Assembly (NCBI GenBank): GCA_011634665.1
Contig: WAEK01000015.1
Location: 289,001-353,000, forward strand
Origin: Mortierella sp. BCC40632
Taxonomy: Eukaryota > Mortierellomycota > Mortierellomycetes > Mortierellales > Mortierellaceae
Direction: 5' to 3'
Length of the DNA stretch: 64,000 nucleotides
Below, piece after piece: positions 34,257 to 46,814 of the stretch (its first letter is position 1; every line of letters begins with the position of its first letter). A program made the translations under genes and the position numbers. The notes beneath the pieces are model-generated. The model saw only the letters and a program-made list of their open reading frames with translations. It was not told the origin of the DNA and searched no databases.

Positions 34257-34850
34257 GATGGAATTAAAAAAAAAATAATGCCGGTCCTGTAATTTGCCGA
34301 TTTGTGCTTGTGTGCGATGACGGAGCCCGGTGGTCAAATGACAGAGAATGGGAAATGACCCCAATCAGTCAAAGGAAGGATGGTCGGAAGAAAAAAAAAT
34401 GGCCGAAAGAAGATAGACAGAGAAAGAGAGAGAAAGAGTAAGAGAAAAAGAGAAAGGGAGAAAGGAGAGAGAGAGAGAAGGGACAAGAAAGCTCTGCAAG
34501 TCCCGCCAGCCTGTCTACGTTCGGATGTACACGTGATGTAAGGGAGGGTGAGGGGTTGGGGAAGGAAGAAAAGAGAAAGGAGAAGGAGGGGTGGGGTGGG
34601 GGGCAAGAGAGGGCAGTTAGAACTGACACTGTTGGTGGCTGTGAGTGACAAGGGCAGTGTGTTACAGCTCTCTCCCTTCCTTTTGAACAAACAACTTTTT
34701 TTTTTTTTTTCCTCTCTCTCCTATTTCTTTTAGGCTAGAGCATCCTTTTCTATACACGCCAAATTTGAAGAAGCCAAAGCAGACTCGAATGCAACTCTCT
34801 CGCTTTTTTTTTTTCTTTCTTTCTTTCTTTTATTCATGCGGTTTTTTGCT
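34257..34850. promoter_or_regulatory. Region between PAH gene stop and DHHC gene start
   Basis: About 590 bp. GA-rich (about 34420-34480) and GGGGTGGGG-type G-rich stretches, a T16 run at about 34697-34712 and CTTT repeats near 34815. It presumably contains the DHHC promoter and the 3'UTR of the PAH-domain gene. No coding evidence. Confidence 0.45.
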
Positions 34851-37190
34851 CTATGATGACGGAGATTGAGCAGGTACCGACGAGATAAACTGCTTGAATC
34901 CTGCGAGAACGTCGGGATGATTCCAAAAGATGAGCGATACTTCCGAATACACCTATAGGGAAAAAAAAATAGTTCAGAAAAAAAAATGTATAAATATAAT
35001 AATCCAAAAGAGTTCCGTCATGCCCCCGATCATAGTGGATCCCCTGCAAGGCCAACGTATTCTTTTACCTGGTCAATAGTCCATCCATTCCTCTGATACT
35101 TTTCCAGAGCGAAAATAAATCGGTCATACATCGACATGTCAGTCTTTGCCTCAAGCTAGTCAAAGATGAATAAAGAAAGTTGGATCCTACAAGTTAGACG
35201 AACTGTTGCCTGTCTTTTGTAATCCTGTGTCTCTTCCTCTCCCTCTTTTGAATCGTGACTCTAAAAAAAAAATGCATCTCTCCAGGGCGGGGTACCTTCA
35301 CTGCCTGAACAAAGTCTCTGGCTTCAATAAAATCGGGCGACACCAACAGATCCGCTGGAGGGGCTTTCGAAATCGCCCTAGGCTCAACCACCTCCGTCTC
35401 TGTAGTCACCCCAGGCAAAAACTTGTGGAACCGTTGCAATAAATGAGGATGGTACCTCAAAATGATGGACACGTAGAAATATAACTATTATCGTCGTTCG
35501 AAAAAATAAAATAAAATAAATAAAAAGGCGATTGGGAAGAAATACCATAACAATGGAAAAGAGAGTCAGTTAGTCGCAGTCGACGCGTTTGACGCGTCCA
35601 TTTGGTCCTAGACTGTTGCACGTTCGCGCCTTTTTTTTTTTTTTTTTTTTCTCGTTTTCTCGTTTTCTCTCTTTGCTATCCTTCTCACTCAAGTCCTTAC
35701 ATTTGAGTAAGAGTGATCCTTCTGAAACTTCCTGAGTAGAGTAATCATATGCTGGTACATGTCCGGTTCGCTTAGAGATCGCTCCTACAAATGAACAGAT
35801 AGGATTTTCGATAAATCTTGACATTAGGAAAAGGTTCTTTTCTTTTCTTTTCTTTTCTTTTCTTTTTCCTTTTCCTTTTCCTTTTCCTTTTCCTTTTCCT
35901 TTTCATTTCTCCAGGAAAGACTCTTCCATTGTCCTGATCTTCAATTGATTCAATGCTGAATCCTGTCTCAATGGCTCACCTTGATCAAGTTCAAAAAATC
36001 TTTTTTTTTTTTTTTTGTGGTTGTTGTTGCCGTTGGTTGTTGGTTGTTGCCGTTGTTTCACAGAGAGTAGGCGTGATTGTGTAGCAAATTGATAAAGAGG
36101 AGGAGGTGAGGGAGAGGGGTCAGTTCTTTCGCTCGCCTACCAGACAATGTTCTACCGCTCCATTTGAATAACCAGCTCTTCCGAATCCGTACCTGGGGCA
36201 GAGAGTGTTGCTGTGGGTATAGTAGATGTCTCCGTAGTACTGCTTTGCGTGGTAGGAGGTGATCCAGCAGTCAATGAGCTATTCGCTGGCGCTGATGCTG
36301 GTACCGAAGATCCAGTTTCTACCTTGGGTCCCAACAGCTTATAGTCCGAGTACATCATTGGCTAATGATGGAATATTTGCATTCAAAAGGAGAAAGTTGG
36401 ACCACATGCTTAGTGTCCTATTCTCTTCTCCATTAAGTTCCCATTTGCTCGCTCTTCCGAGAATCCATCTCGGCACTTTTTTTTTTCTTAAAAAAAAGAT
36501 CTTACCGGGACAAGCTGATTAAGCAATCCTTGAGCCTCTGGCAAAAACTCCTTGAATCCCATCAGCAATTCTGGTTGATCCTGGAATAGCCCCATCACTT
36601 TCCGTACAAGCTGCTCTATTGGCATGCTATCAACCATTGTGTAGGGTGAAAGAAAAGGTTACTCATCCTGCTCTTCTTCAACAAGCCTATCGGACGCGCC
36701 ATCCAGCTAGAAGCAATGACACGATACACACAAAAAAGAAAAGAGTCGCGTCCTTTTTTTTTCTTTTTCTTTTTCTTTTTTTGTCCCATTTTATACCTCA
36801 TGCCATGGTATTGCTCCAGTGCAGACAGAAACTCCATGTAGACCGTTGGCGTGTTCTCATACGCCTTTCTGACCGACCCAACATAATCCACGGCATTCCT
36901 ATAAATGGGCGATTGTTGTAACACGGGGCTTTCGGTCTTTATGGTGGGGACTTGTCCTGCTCCTGCTCCTCCTGTCCCAATGTAATCCATAGCCGATCCT
37001 TCCTGTTGTCCATCCCTATCATTGAGCGAGAGAGGGCAAGAGAGGGCGAGAGAGAGGTACGACATGAGTGGCCGATAAAAACAACAACATATACATGGAA
37101 ATGCATGAATTCGATCGTAATACAAAAAAAACACAAACGCAGCATTTAGGTCGTTCCTTTCTTTCTCCCACTCTCTCACTCTCTCTTCAA

Positions 37191-37238
<48 letters not shown>

Positions 37239-37685
37239 CTCCACTTACGCGCTGCCTCGTGAACTCTTGGCTAAAGATACCAACAACTCGGCGACCGCAA
37301 GTCGAGACTCTGGTTGTTGTTGACTCGGGTCCAACATGCTCATACTAGTGTCCGTACTCCCATTGATCGTCTCATGTTCATGATGACCCATCCCCTCGAT
37401 CATCCCTGCTGTCGTCGTTGTGGATGTGGCAGTCGTGGTCGTGGTCGTTGTAGAAGCAGCAGTAGTAGTAGTAGTAGTAGAGGTCGTGGCACTAGTCACC
37501 GCTGCCGCTGCCGCATCCAACATGGTCACATCCGTATCCGTATCCACGAGCGCACTGTTGAGTGCAAGACTAATATTGTTGATCGTCGTAGCCGTGTCCA
37601 AAGGAGCAACCGAAAGCGAATGAGCAAACGAGGCCGACGCATTTGAATCGTCCTGATCCGTCGTCGATTCCCGTGGTGAACTCAT
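34851..37685 (-). CDS. Protein with three PAH (SIN3-type) domains
   Basis: Nine exons on the minus strand close in phase to 475 residues: 37685-37249, 37015-36797, 36626-36506, 36361-36193, 35999-35980, 35784-35701, 35484-35296, 35155-35069, 34952-34851. After a Ser/Thr/Ala-rich start come three paired amphipathic helix domains: AVDYVGSVRKAYENTPTVYM with LFQDQPELLMGFKEFLPEA; DFLNLIKERSLSEPDMYQHM with RYHPHLLQRFHKFLP; and ARDFVQAVKLEAKTDMSMYD with FWNHPDVLAGFKQFIS. PAH domains are the docking modules of SIN3 corepressors, binding amphipathic helices of transcription factors. The SIN3 histone-deacetylase interaction region and C-terminal domain are absent, since the stop follows PAH3. It may act as a stand-alone adaptor or a competitor of full-length SIN3 (inference). 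One exon is only 20 nt. Confidence 0.85.
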
Positions 37686-38722
37686 TTTGTTGTTGTTTGT
37701 TTGTTTGCTTGTTTGTTTTGTTTGTTTTTCTTTGTTTTTCGTTGGAGGAGAGAGGATGCTAATGTTGGAGATGGTGATGGGTGCCTTTTTTTTTTTTTTG
37801 TCTCTTTGTTATTGTTGATTTGTTTGATTGAGTTTGTATGGTTTGGCCTTCCGCGTAGAGTCGTTGGCAAAAGGAAAAAGAAACAAAGAAACAAAAGAGA
37901 GTGTGAGAGAGCGCGAGTTTGTCGTCAAGATTAAGGAGTTGTTAAAATAAAGTCGGATTGGTCCAGTGGCGTCAATGTCAGATGGACAGAGTATGAGCGC
38001 GTCCAGAGCAACCGCGGAGGAAGAATGTGTTCCTTTGTAGGGAAAAAAAAAAAAAAAAGAAACGATAGGAAGGGAGTTGCTGGTCGAAACCGACAGGGGT
38101 GTTTTTTTTTTTTTTCTTCTTCTTGGCTCGGGCGATGGATTGTGCTTATTCCGGTGCTCTCCTTTTTTTGGGTGGATGTGATGCTCCTCTCCAGACCGGT
38201 AAACCCTCGAAGTAGTGAATGAGAGAGTGAGATTGGGTGAGAGAGAAAGAAAGGAAAAGAAAAGAAAAGAAAAGAAAAAAAAGATAAAAAGAAAAAAGAA
38301 ACTGTTTTGTGGCGTTGGAAAAAAAAAAAGAAAAGAAAAAAAAAAGAATAGAAAAGAAAAGAAAAGAAAAGCAAAATCTGGGTGGTTGGCAAAAGGCTAA
38401 AAAGAAAGAGTGATTTGAAAGAGAGCGAAATGGTGCAAAGGGGATATTTATGCGTCAGTCATTTTTGAATCCAACCAGCGAAGAGTCTTTTTTTTGATTT
38501 AACCAATGAACGCAAAAAAAAGTTGAGCCAAGGGTTCATCCTATTTTTCTTTTTGGTTCGGCCCCCTCCTTCCGCTGATTGTACCAGACACCAACCGGGA
38601 TATGGAGTAATGAGTACGACAGAGGGAGAGGAAGAGATCGGCGCGAGGAACGAGTCGACTGCGTCTCCCGAACGGGTTGATGAATCATCAAGAGGAATGA
38701 TACAACCCTGCCTCACTGTCTT

Positions 38723-38766
<44 letters not shown>

Positions 38767-39140
38767 CTCCACCCCCTCCTCCTTCTCCTGGCCATTTCTC
38801 TTCCCCCCTCCCCTCCCCTTTGTGGACATGCACATTGTTGCACATCCAAACTGGGTCCTTCTTCTTCCCCTTATAAGAGGTAGGGGGAGAAAGAGAGAGA
38901 AAGAGAGATGGGTGGAGGGTGGAATGATTCCTGTGGCTGCCAATGTCAATGACTCAATCGGTAATGAGGCGCTGAGAACGTACTTATCCTGGACTATGCA
39001 AGTAAGGTTACCAGACACGCGTGTGCGGGTGTGAGCGAGTAGGGAAAAGATGAGGGGGAGAGGGGGAGGTAGCAGAAACGTGGAAAAAGAAAAGAAGAAA
39101 GAGAAAGAGAAAAAAAGACTCGGGCGGAGGATTCGTAAAG

Positions 39141-39171
<31 letters not shown>

Positions 39172-39606
39172 CGCGGGCTGCAGCGGGATTCTTTGCGGGA
39201 AACGTCGCAGCCAGAGAATGGCGGAATAGGATCCCGATGGCGATGGCAAGAGAAAAGGGCACGGGGAGGGACAGAGAGATTGGAGAGAGAGAAAAGGATA
39301 GAAGGAGAGGAGGAGAGGAGAGAGAGAGAGAAGAGAGAGAGAGAGAAAAAAAAAAAAAAAATACTGTTTTGGTGTATTCAAAGCGATTGAGTGCCTATGA
39401 AGCTGCTGCTAGAGTCTGCCAAACCCAACCGGGCATCGGATATGAAAGGGCAATGGGGCAAACCATTATTTCCACTACAGTTGATGCAGGATATAGATCC
39501 ATCTTTTTTTGCCTCTCACTTTGGTCATTCCTCTCCCCCCTCTCTCTCTGTCACTCCGCGAGCAGAAAGCTCTATCCATATTTGTGTCTCTTCCTGGTCA
39601 ATGTCA
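37686..39606. other. Gene-poor region upstream of the PAH gene
   Basis: 1.9 kb. TTTG repeats directly upstream of the PAH-gene ATG, GAAAA arrays (38240-38370), a TC repeat (38728-38765), an A-run at about 39143-39170 and GA-rich DNA (39270-39345). Probably the PAH-gene promoter plus 3' flank of the next gene. No supported gene. Confidence 0.5.
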
Positions 39607-40378
39607 TCATGCTAGCTCTTTGCCCTTGTAAGATCGTGGGTACTCAAACTCTTCTGGCTCGTCCTCAAGGTCATCTAGGTCGGCCAGTGCCTCGGGTTGA
39701 GCAATGAACACTTCTTCCCAGCCACCCGCTATTGTGATAATGGCAATGGATGACAGCGCAGTGTTAGAACTAGAAGAAGAAAAAAAAAAAAAAGACACCT
39801 CAAACATCATTGGTCGAATAAAGATAGATGGCTCTTACATGGAGTCTTCAGTGTCATGGCAATCACCTGCTGATCCCGAAGTCCCGAAGCTGACAAGGTC
39901 TTGCTATCCGATAGTTCGACCCAAGGACCTTCACTCGTAGTTGTTGCTCCTGAGGAACCATCTCTCCTTGACTGTGCACTGTTACCTCCTGTTATTCCTT
40001 GGACCACTGCATGCAGCTTAATATCAGACGCGGACTTCATGGCGAGAATGGCAGGGTCGGAATTCTTAGTGGTTCCAAGTGCATGCACAATTCTTTGCTT
40101 CAATGTCAGGATGGTGTCCTTGGAAGGTGCGGCACTGTTGATGAAAAGAGTCTGCGTGTTGCGCTTCACGCGATAGTATTGTGACGAACTGGCCTATATG
40201 AAAAAAAAAAGGAAGAGAAATGAGCACAATGAGGTCAATGAGGTCAATGCGTGAGCTACTTGTTGGCAGCGCAAATGAGTCCATGAGACAAAGTACTGAG
40301 GTTTGAGGTGGAATGAACAGCATTAGATCTGCTGCGATTAGATCAGGAAAAAGAAGGAAAGAAAGACAGAGATACCAT
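39607..40378 (-). CDS. Elongin-B/ubiquitin-like small protein
   Basis: Three exons (minus), 40378-40376, 40193-39839 and 39728-39607, total 159 residues in consistent phase. The first exon is just the ATG, with the donor immediately after it. The mature start would be MASSSQYYRVKRNTQTLFIN. The fold signature is a ubiquitin-like beta strand (YYRVKRNTQTLFINSAA), then a helix (KDTILTLKQRIVHAL), then VELSDSKTLSASGLRDQQVI, and AMTLKTPSGGWEEVFIAQPE before an acidic tail (DDLEDEPEEFEYP). This order resembles elongin B, the ubiquitin-like partner of elongin C in transcription elongation and cullin ligase complexes, but identity is low by eye. The assignment is therefore tentative. A Ser/Gly-rich insertion (GGNSAQSRRDGSSGATTTSE) sits in the middle. 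Confidence 0.6.
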
Positions 40379-40574
40379 TTTGAGTTGATGTGTCCCTGCT
40401 TGTGAATCTTTGATGGGAGAAAGAAAAAGAAAAAAGAGAGAAAAAAAAAAAAAAAAACGAGAGAAAGAGGAGACGTGTGTATGACAGGCACGTCCACAAA
40501 AAAAAGAAAGAAAAAAAATGGTGGCGAGTTTGTCCAAAAATGCAAGTCCGTCTTTTTTTTCTTTTTTACTTGGC

Positions 40575-43500
40575 TCACCACTCCTGGGACAAGACGCTGA
40601 ATGCATTTTGGGCCAGTCCATGATCTTGTTGACTATTCTTGGCCGATTTTCTCTTTTTCTTTTCCCTGCTCCTTATCCTCCCCTTCTCTTTCTTGGCCGC
40701 TTCTCTTGCCCTTGCTCTCGCCTCTGCCTCTTCTTCTGTCACTTCCTCTGCTACTTTCTCTTCTACTTTCTCGTCTACTTTTTCTACCACTTCCTCTGCT
40801 ACTTCCTCCACCTCTGCTTCTGTCTTTGCCTTTGTTTCTGTTTCGACTTCTGCTTTCTCCTTCATCCTTAACTCTGCTGCTGCATCTTTCTCTGCCTTTG
40901 TCAGCATCCTCTTAGGTCGTGGCCCGACAACTTCCGACCTTGAATTGGCAGCAGTCCTCAACAAAGTCTCGGGCGAAGCTAAATCTTTAGACATTGCTTC
41001 GGATGTCATGGTCGAGGTCCCTGTTGATACTGGATTCTGTGTCGACACACTTGAGTGACTTGTCTGCGGTTTAGCCATACTACTAGAATCAGGTGTCACA
41101 CTCGCTGTTGCTGTTGCTGCTGCTGTTGTTGTTGTTGTTGCTGTTGCTGGTAGTGGCGATCTCTCTTGTACAACAGGCTCTGGCACAGACCCAATCCTTG
41201 ACTCTAGATCCGATTCTTCTTGCTTTTTCTCGATAATCGGCCTTGCGGTCGCGGCGGCGACAGAAGTGAGTTCTGTAGCATTCAATGTCGTATGGTCTAC
41301 AGAATTGGCAACTGCCATGGCCACAATGGTCTGCGCAGATGAGCGATCTTTGTCGTTTGTTTCTGTGACCTTGTTAGATTCTTTTTGTTCTCTCCCATTT
41401 ATATGTTGTGTGACCAGAGTGGAAAACATGGTTGATACCTCTTTCCTATTCTTTCGCCGGCTACCGATTGATGGCGGCCCTGCAAGTTCTCTGTCTGATT
41501 TTTTGAGTAGTCTTGCACTGGCTACTGATGAATATGACATTTTAGTGGTACTTGGTCTAGGTCTCGGTGGTCCTACTAGAGTAGGTAATTGGGAAGGTAA
41601 GGCTGTGTTGACTGTTGGATTAGGAGTTGGGGTTGTGTTAACGGTTGGACTAAGAGGTGGGGCTGTATAAACGACTGGATTAGGAGTTGGAGCTGCATCA
41701 ACAATTGGATTAGGAATTGAGGCTGTGGTTGATGCTGCTACCTCGGATCCTTCAGCAATGGCCGGTGCCGATACCGTGGCCACCGCTGTGGAAGCCTCTA
41801 CAACACGAACAATAGTCGTTGGTAGTATCGTTGATGTTGTGGCTGTAGCTCCTGTTGTATTAGTGGCCTCCCTCCTTCCGGCTGTGGGTTGTATTGAGGT
41901 GTCCTGTCGTACACTAGCAGTCCTCGTCGCCCTAGCGCCCGTTGATGTAGGTGTAGTTGGTCCAACCGAAGAAGGCATTTCCACAGTTGAGCTAGATGCT
42001 GATTGTGGAGCTGCTGTTGTTGGTCGAGTTGATGTTGTTGTTAGTGCTGATGCTGTTAGTAGAGCCGAAATAGATGGGAGAGTAGATGTTGTTGGTAGAG
42101 GCGATGCTGATGGTAGAGATGATGTTGTCATAGCCTCTAATGCGTTGGTGATCGTTGCTAAATTTTTTACCGATGTTGGTGTATGAGCCCTTACCGCTTC
42201 TCCAGCCACGGCTATCGCTGTTGATGTCGCCATTGGCATTTTTGGTATTGACTGTGGATGACGAGGTGCTGACTGTGGATGGCTCGATGACGACAGTCGG
42301 CGGTGTGAAGAGGATGACTTGTGATGGGAAGCGGATGCTCGGGTGCCAGTCGAGTGGCTATGCAATGCGATGCCATTGCTCTGCTTCACTGGCGTCTCTG
42401 TTACAGGCCAATTAGAACGGCTAATACTTCGTCTTCGTCTACTTCCCACCCTCGTTGGTTCTTCTGGTGGTCCCGCTCCATTCATTTCGAGTGTTTCTGG
42501 TATGACAGTAGAGGGTGGGGGTGCCGATGTTGTAGGTACGTTCAAATCAGCAAAAGCGTCTCCAGAAAAGAATGCGTCCACGCTTGCGCTTGTTAGATCC
42601 AAGGAACGATTTCCGCGACTTCTAGTTATCGTTGGATTTATCCCAGAAGCGGTTGAAGTACTCGATTCATGGATCATTGGATATCCAGCCAATCCTGACG
42701 CTGATCCATAGGCTGTTTCCAGCATTTCTGCCTCTGATGACAGCATTAAATGAGGTGGTCGCCTGGATCCCGACGATGATGGTCCCATATCCAATTCATG
42801 ACCCCTTGCTGGACTTCTACTGGAAATTTGACCTGTCGCGATAGCAATTCTGTATCTTTCCTGTTCACGGAGCCAAGCTTGGCGCTCTTCAATTTCGTGC
42901 ACAAAACTGGACCGTTGTTCCGGTGTAACCCAATCATCCGATGTGCCCGAAGGGTAATCTTGCAGATCAGAATTTGGCTCCTAGGGTAGGTTCATGCATC
43001 CACAGGGATGTAGAAATGTAGGCATAGTTACTTTCAAGAGCTGTACTTGGAGAAGGAAAAGAAAGAAAAAGAGAGAGTGCGGACGAAATTCAATTCTCTT
43101 AGATTATGTCTCGACTCTTTCTGGTCGAGTATAAATTTGACTTACAAACCAATCACCATAGTAGAGTCCTTGTCCCAGATCATTCACGTCCTCCGACCTG
43201 TCTATCCTGGTGTTCCACCTTTCTCTTTCTTGCTCGGGCTCATAATCACGAGATCTGTACCAGGAGTCCAACATGCCCGCCGAAGGGTGGCCTCTTGAGC
43301 GAGATATATGATCCCCATAGTTTCCTATGTCTTGTGGTTCTGATCGCCCTTGTCCATAGTTGTATCCACGTCCATGCATGTTTCCACGTGATCGTTCTTC
43401 CGTCTCTTGAGCTACCGCTCTGTCTTCCTCGACCCACTCTACTTCTCGATCTCTCAACCTATCGTGCCTTGGGCCATTCTGATTCTCCCGGAATCCTTTC

Positions 43501-44939
43501 CAAGATTTTTCTTGACGTTCATTTTCGACTCGGCTTTCAGCTGCCGTGATCCAGTCTGAGGCAGTGTACCGCCTCGAGCTTGGCATGGTCGACAAGAGTT
43601 CATCCCATCCAATACGACGTCGTAGCTCTGTCTCTGTCAACCAGCTTTGAGATGTTTCATGTACTAATGTCGCTGACATGGTGGAGACAATGCCCTTCAA
43701 GATCATCTTTAACGCTTCTGCATCACACACCTGAATCCAAATGGCTCGTTCATTCAATTCCTCTTCGGATCGCTCTTGTCTCGATAATCCATAAACAACA
43801 GGTTCGTCCTCGGATTTATCTTCTGTCCCAATAAAAGGAATCGGCGCATCCGAATATGCAACCATCAGCTTTGCTGTATCGGCGATTTTTTTAAGCTCAT
43901 CCAATGTTATTTTTTGTTGGTCTTCACAGAGTTGAAACGACATTTCGTCCACGAGAAAGGATTTAAGTCCTGCCGTGTTGTAGAGAAGGTACCGAGCCAG
44001 ATTCCGATGCATGGTCAAGATAAGGGTGATACTCCATGGTGGCGTGGGAGGTTCAGGTTGGTGTTGAGGTTGAGGTTGGACATGTTGATTGTTTTTTTTT
44101 AGATCGTAATCGGTTTTCCATTCCTGACGGGGTCGAACCTTTCGACTACGATATTCATGATGAATATGGAGATCACACAGTGGATTGCAGACGTGATAAT
44201 TGCCAAGTCGAGATGGACCAGCTGGCGAGGAGGACTCTTTACACGGATCTTCATCGGAGGCTGAATCACAGGCACAGGGCTGAAGAGAGGGTGATTGCAT
44301 AGGATCTAGAGTTGAGGCTGGTCTGGAAGAACGAGATCCACTCTTGACATGGTTGCCACTTCCACTGCTGTTCCTTCGGCCATGTCGTTTCTGTAGATTC
44401 CTCTTTTCCTTGCGACTACAACAGGCGGGATCAGGTCCTGAGGTATTGTCCTCGGTATCAAGAGACCCATTTTCTTTTGAGGACGGATACTTTTTTGTTG
44501 GAAAGGGGTTCCTTGGGTCGGTGCATCCATTAGTTGCCGCAGTCGTTTTTAGAGTCGGTGTTTGCATTTGAAATGTCCTTTCCTGGACCGATTCGGCATC
44601 CATTGTGGCAGGGACTGGACTGGAGGTATTTGTTGGGTATGAATGTTTTGTATGAACTGACTCTATATCTGCCTCAAGAGAAGATGTTCTTGGGTCCTGA
44701 TCGGATGGTGGACGCCAGTCCATCTCCAAATCTAGCATCTTGTCCATGACCGTATCCACAATGTCGAGTGGGTGTCCATAGACTTCAAAACGGAAATCAG
44801 CCTGGTTGAGCATCACGGGACAATCGTCGCTGTCCACAATCTGAAAGATGTCCCGAACACGCGGGAGGTCATTAGGCCCCATAAAGAACCGGAGGAGGAC
44901 ATTATGGAGCAGAGGTTCTTGAGGCATGCTCGAGACCAT
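40575..44939 (-). CDS. Large protein of unknown function, 1,399 residues
   Basis: Two exons (minus), 44939-43146 and 42980-40575, close in phase. The start MVSSMPQEPLLHNVLLRFF is the first ATG after an AG/GA-rich leader. Longer frames reading through the leader are low complexity and were rejected. The N-terminal segment (VLLRFFMGPNDLPRVRDIFQ through about residue 80) looks folded. Another folded-looking patch lies near residues 355-500, with WSITLILTMHRNLARYLLY and AIWIQVCDAEALKMILKGI. The region between and everything after is Ser/Thr/Pro/Ala-rich and probably disordered. The last 100 residues form a long Glu/Lys/Ala-rich helix (KAEVETETKAKTEAEVEEVA) ending in a basic patch and LSQEW. No family recognised. 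Codon pattern and frame integrity over 4.2 kb show it is a real gene. Confidence 0.75.
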
Positions 44940-46470
44940 TGTTGTCAAGTCCGTGCGAAGCAGAAAAGAAAGAGAGAAATGGCGGGAATGGCGGGAGACG
45001 AAAAAATAATATATGTGTGCGTGTGAGAGAGCGTGTGAGAGAATGTGTGTGTGAGAGAGAGTGAGAGAGAGAGTGAGAGAGAGAAAGAGAGAGTGTGTGA
45101 AGAAACGAGCTACTCTTTTTCGCCACACTCTTCGTCTCTCCTATGCTCGCGTTTGCATAGACACGCGGCCCTTTTTTTTTCTTTTTTTTTTTTTTTTTTT
45201 TTTTGTTTCCTCTTTCCTAGCTGTGTTAGTCTCTAGGTTGAGGTAGAGTAGAGAGATGGGAGAAAGAGAACCGGCGCGCGTCTCTTTTTTGGACTGTGAC
45301 TTTCACCTGTTAGTTTTTTTTTTGCTGAAGAAGGTTTATGTCATTCCTCTCTCTCTTCTTTTTGGATTCACCTCAAAAATTCTGCGCCTTTTTAAACCAG
45401 TCCTCGCCACCAGCACCACGTGCAAAAAAAAAAAGAAAAAAATCTGCTTGCCTCTCCTCCCAAGAAAAAAGGGGAGTCTAACCCCATCTTTTTTGGCAGC
45501 CCTTTCTTATATTCATCCCCACGTTGTACTATCTGCACATACTCTTCTAGAGCCTCAGAATGCTCATCAGCGAAGAATGTCCCCGTAGTGCGACTCGTTC
45601 AATCCTTCGGGAGCGAGAAGCCAATAACAAAACGCAGGCTTTTTTTACATTCAGCGCGCCTACTTGCAGTAATGGGGGGATAAGATGAGAGATCAGCCTA
45701 AAAAGGATCTCGCGAAAACCAATCGGTAAAATAAAATAAATGGGGCCTTACTTTGATCCGGAGCATGAGAAGGGTGGGGGAGGAGAGACGCTCTTTTCTT
45801 GGTAACAAAAGGTGTCTCTCTTTTTTTAACGCGCTGTGTCCAACTTATGACACTATGGCCAAAGGGCTGAGCGAGCGAACAAGAAAAAGAAAAAAAAAAA
45901 AAAAAAGAACCTCCGCCCTTTCCACCTTCTCGTCCCCGGATATCTTTTTTTTTTAAACAGGGTGAAACCATCTTTTTGTCTACACTCTGCTCCCCTTTTT
46001 TATCTTCTCTGACAGCTGCCAATTCTTCTTTCCCTCATTTCTGCATATTCTATCCCTCTGAGCAAAACATATATAAACAAAATAAAATAAAAAGTTTTTT
46101 TTTCCTTTCTTAAAACATAAATAAGGATCAATTGCAGCAAGATTCTCAAGAGATTCTCGAAAGATATTTAGGAAGACCTGTGTCGGGCTGATGTCCGCCA
46201 CAGTATAGTTTTTTTTTTTTTTTTTTTTTTTTTCCTCATTATCTAGAATCGGGCTATCGTGGCTTTTTGGTTTTCAGCACATTGATAGCGTGTGAAAAAG
46301 AGAGAGAGAGAGGGAGAGAGAGAGAAAAGAAAGGCTATGATACAGTTTTATTTGTAAGACGAATACGAACGAAACGACAAGCAATATGATGAAGTACAGT
46401 TTGTAAATGGGAGGGAGGGAAGGGACAAAGGAGAGAGAGTGGGAGAGAAGGTGAGAGAAAGAGAGAGACA

Positions 46471-46504
<34 letters not shown>

Positions 46505-46814
46505 ATGTAGCGGAAAAGATAATACGGTAATGGAGAATGTTGTACAAAAGTAGGAGGAAAGAGAAGGAAAGAAGAAAAGAAGAAAAGAAAATAGGCGACC
46601 TTGGATGACGCACAGGCCTCTCAGGTTCCAGAACAAATAGCCAAATCTACCGTCGATCAGAATCAGCTCTTGGTCGTCGTCGTCGTTGTTGCTTTGTGCC
46701 CGATCACTCCCCCATACTCATTTGCTCCGTCGACAAAAAACGGATCTTCTCGTAGATAGAAGGAAGACACCACAGCACACGATACTCTGGCTCTCAATCC
46801 CTCTTCTTGCACTC
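44940..46814. other. Intergenic region
   Basis: 1.9 kb with GT/GA microsatellites (45013-45100), T-runs (about 45172-45204 and 46208-46233), a GA/CAGAGA array (46300-46505) and homopolymers. It contains the promoter of the 1,399-residue gene and 3' flank of the transporter. No gene supported. Confidence 0.5.

Noticed and set aside
44940..45128. Longer N-terminus for the 1,399-residue gene
   Set aside because: The extra residues are the translation of GA microsatellite DNA; the ATG at 44939 starts the first protein-like segment.
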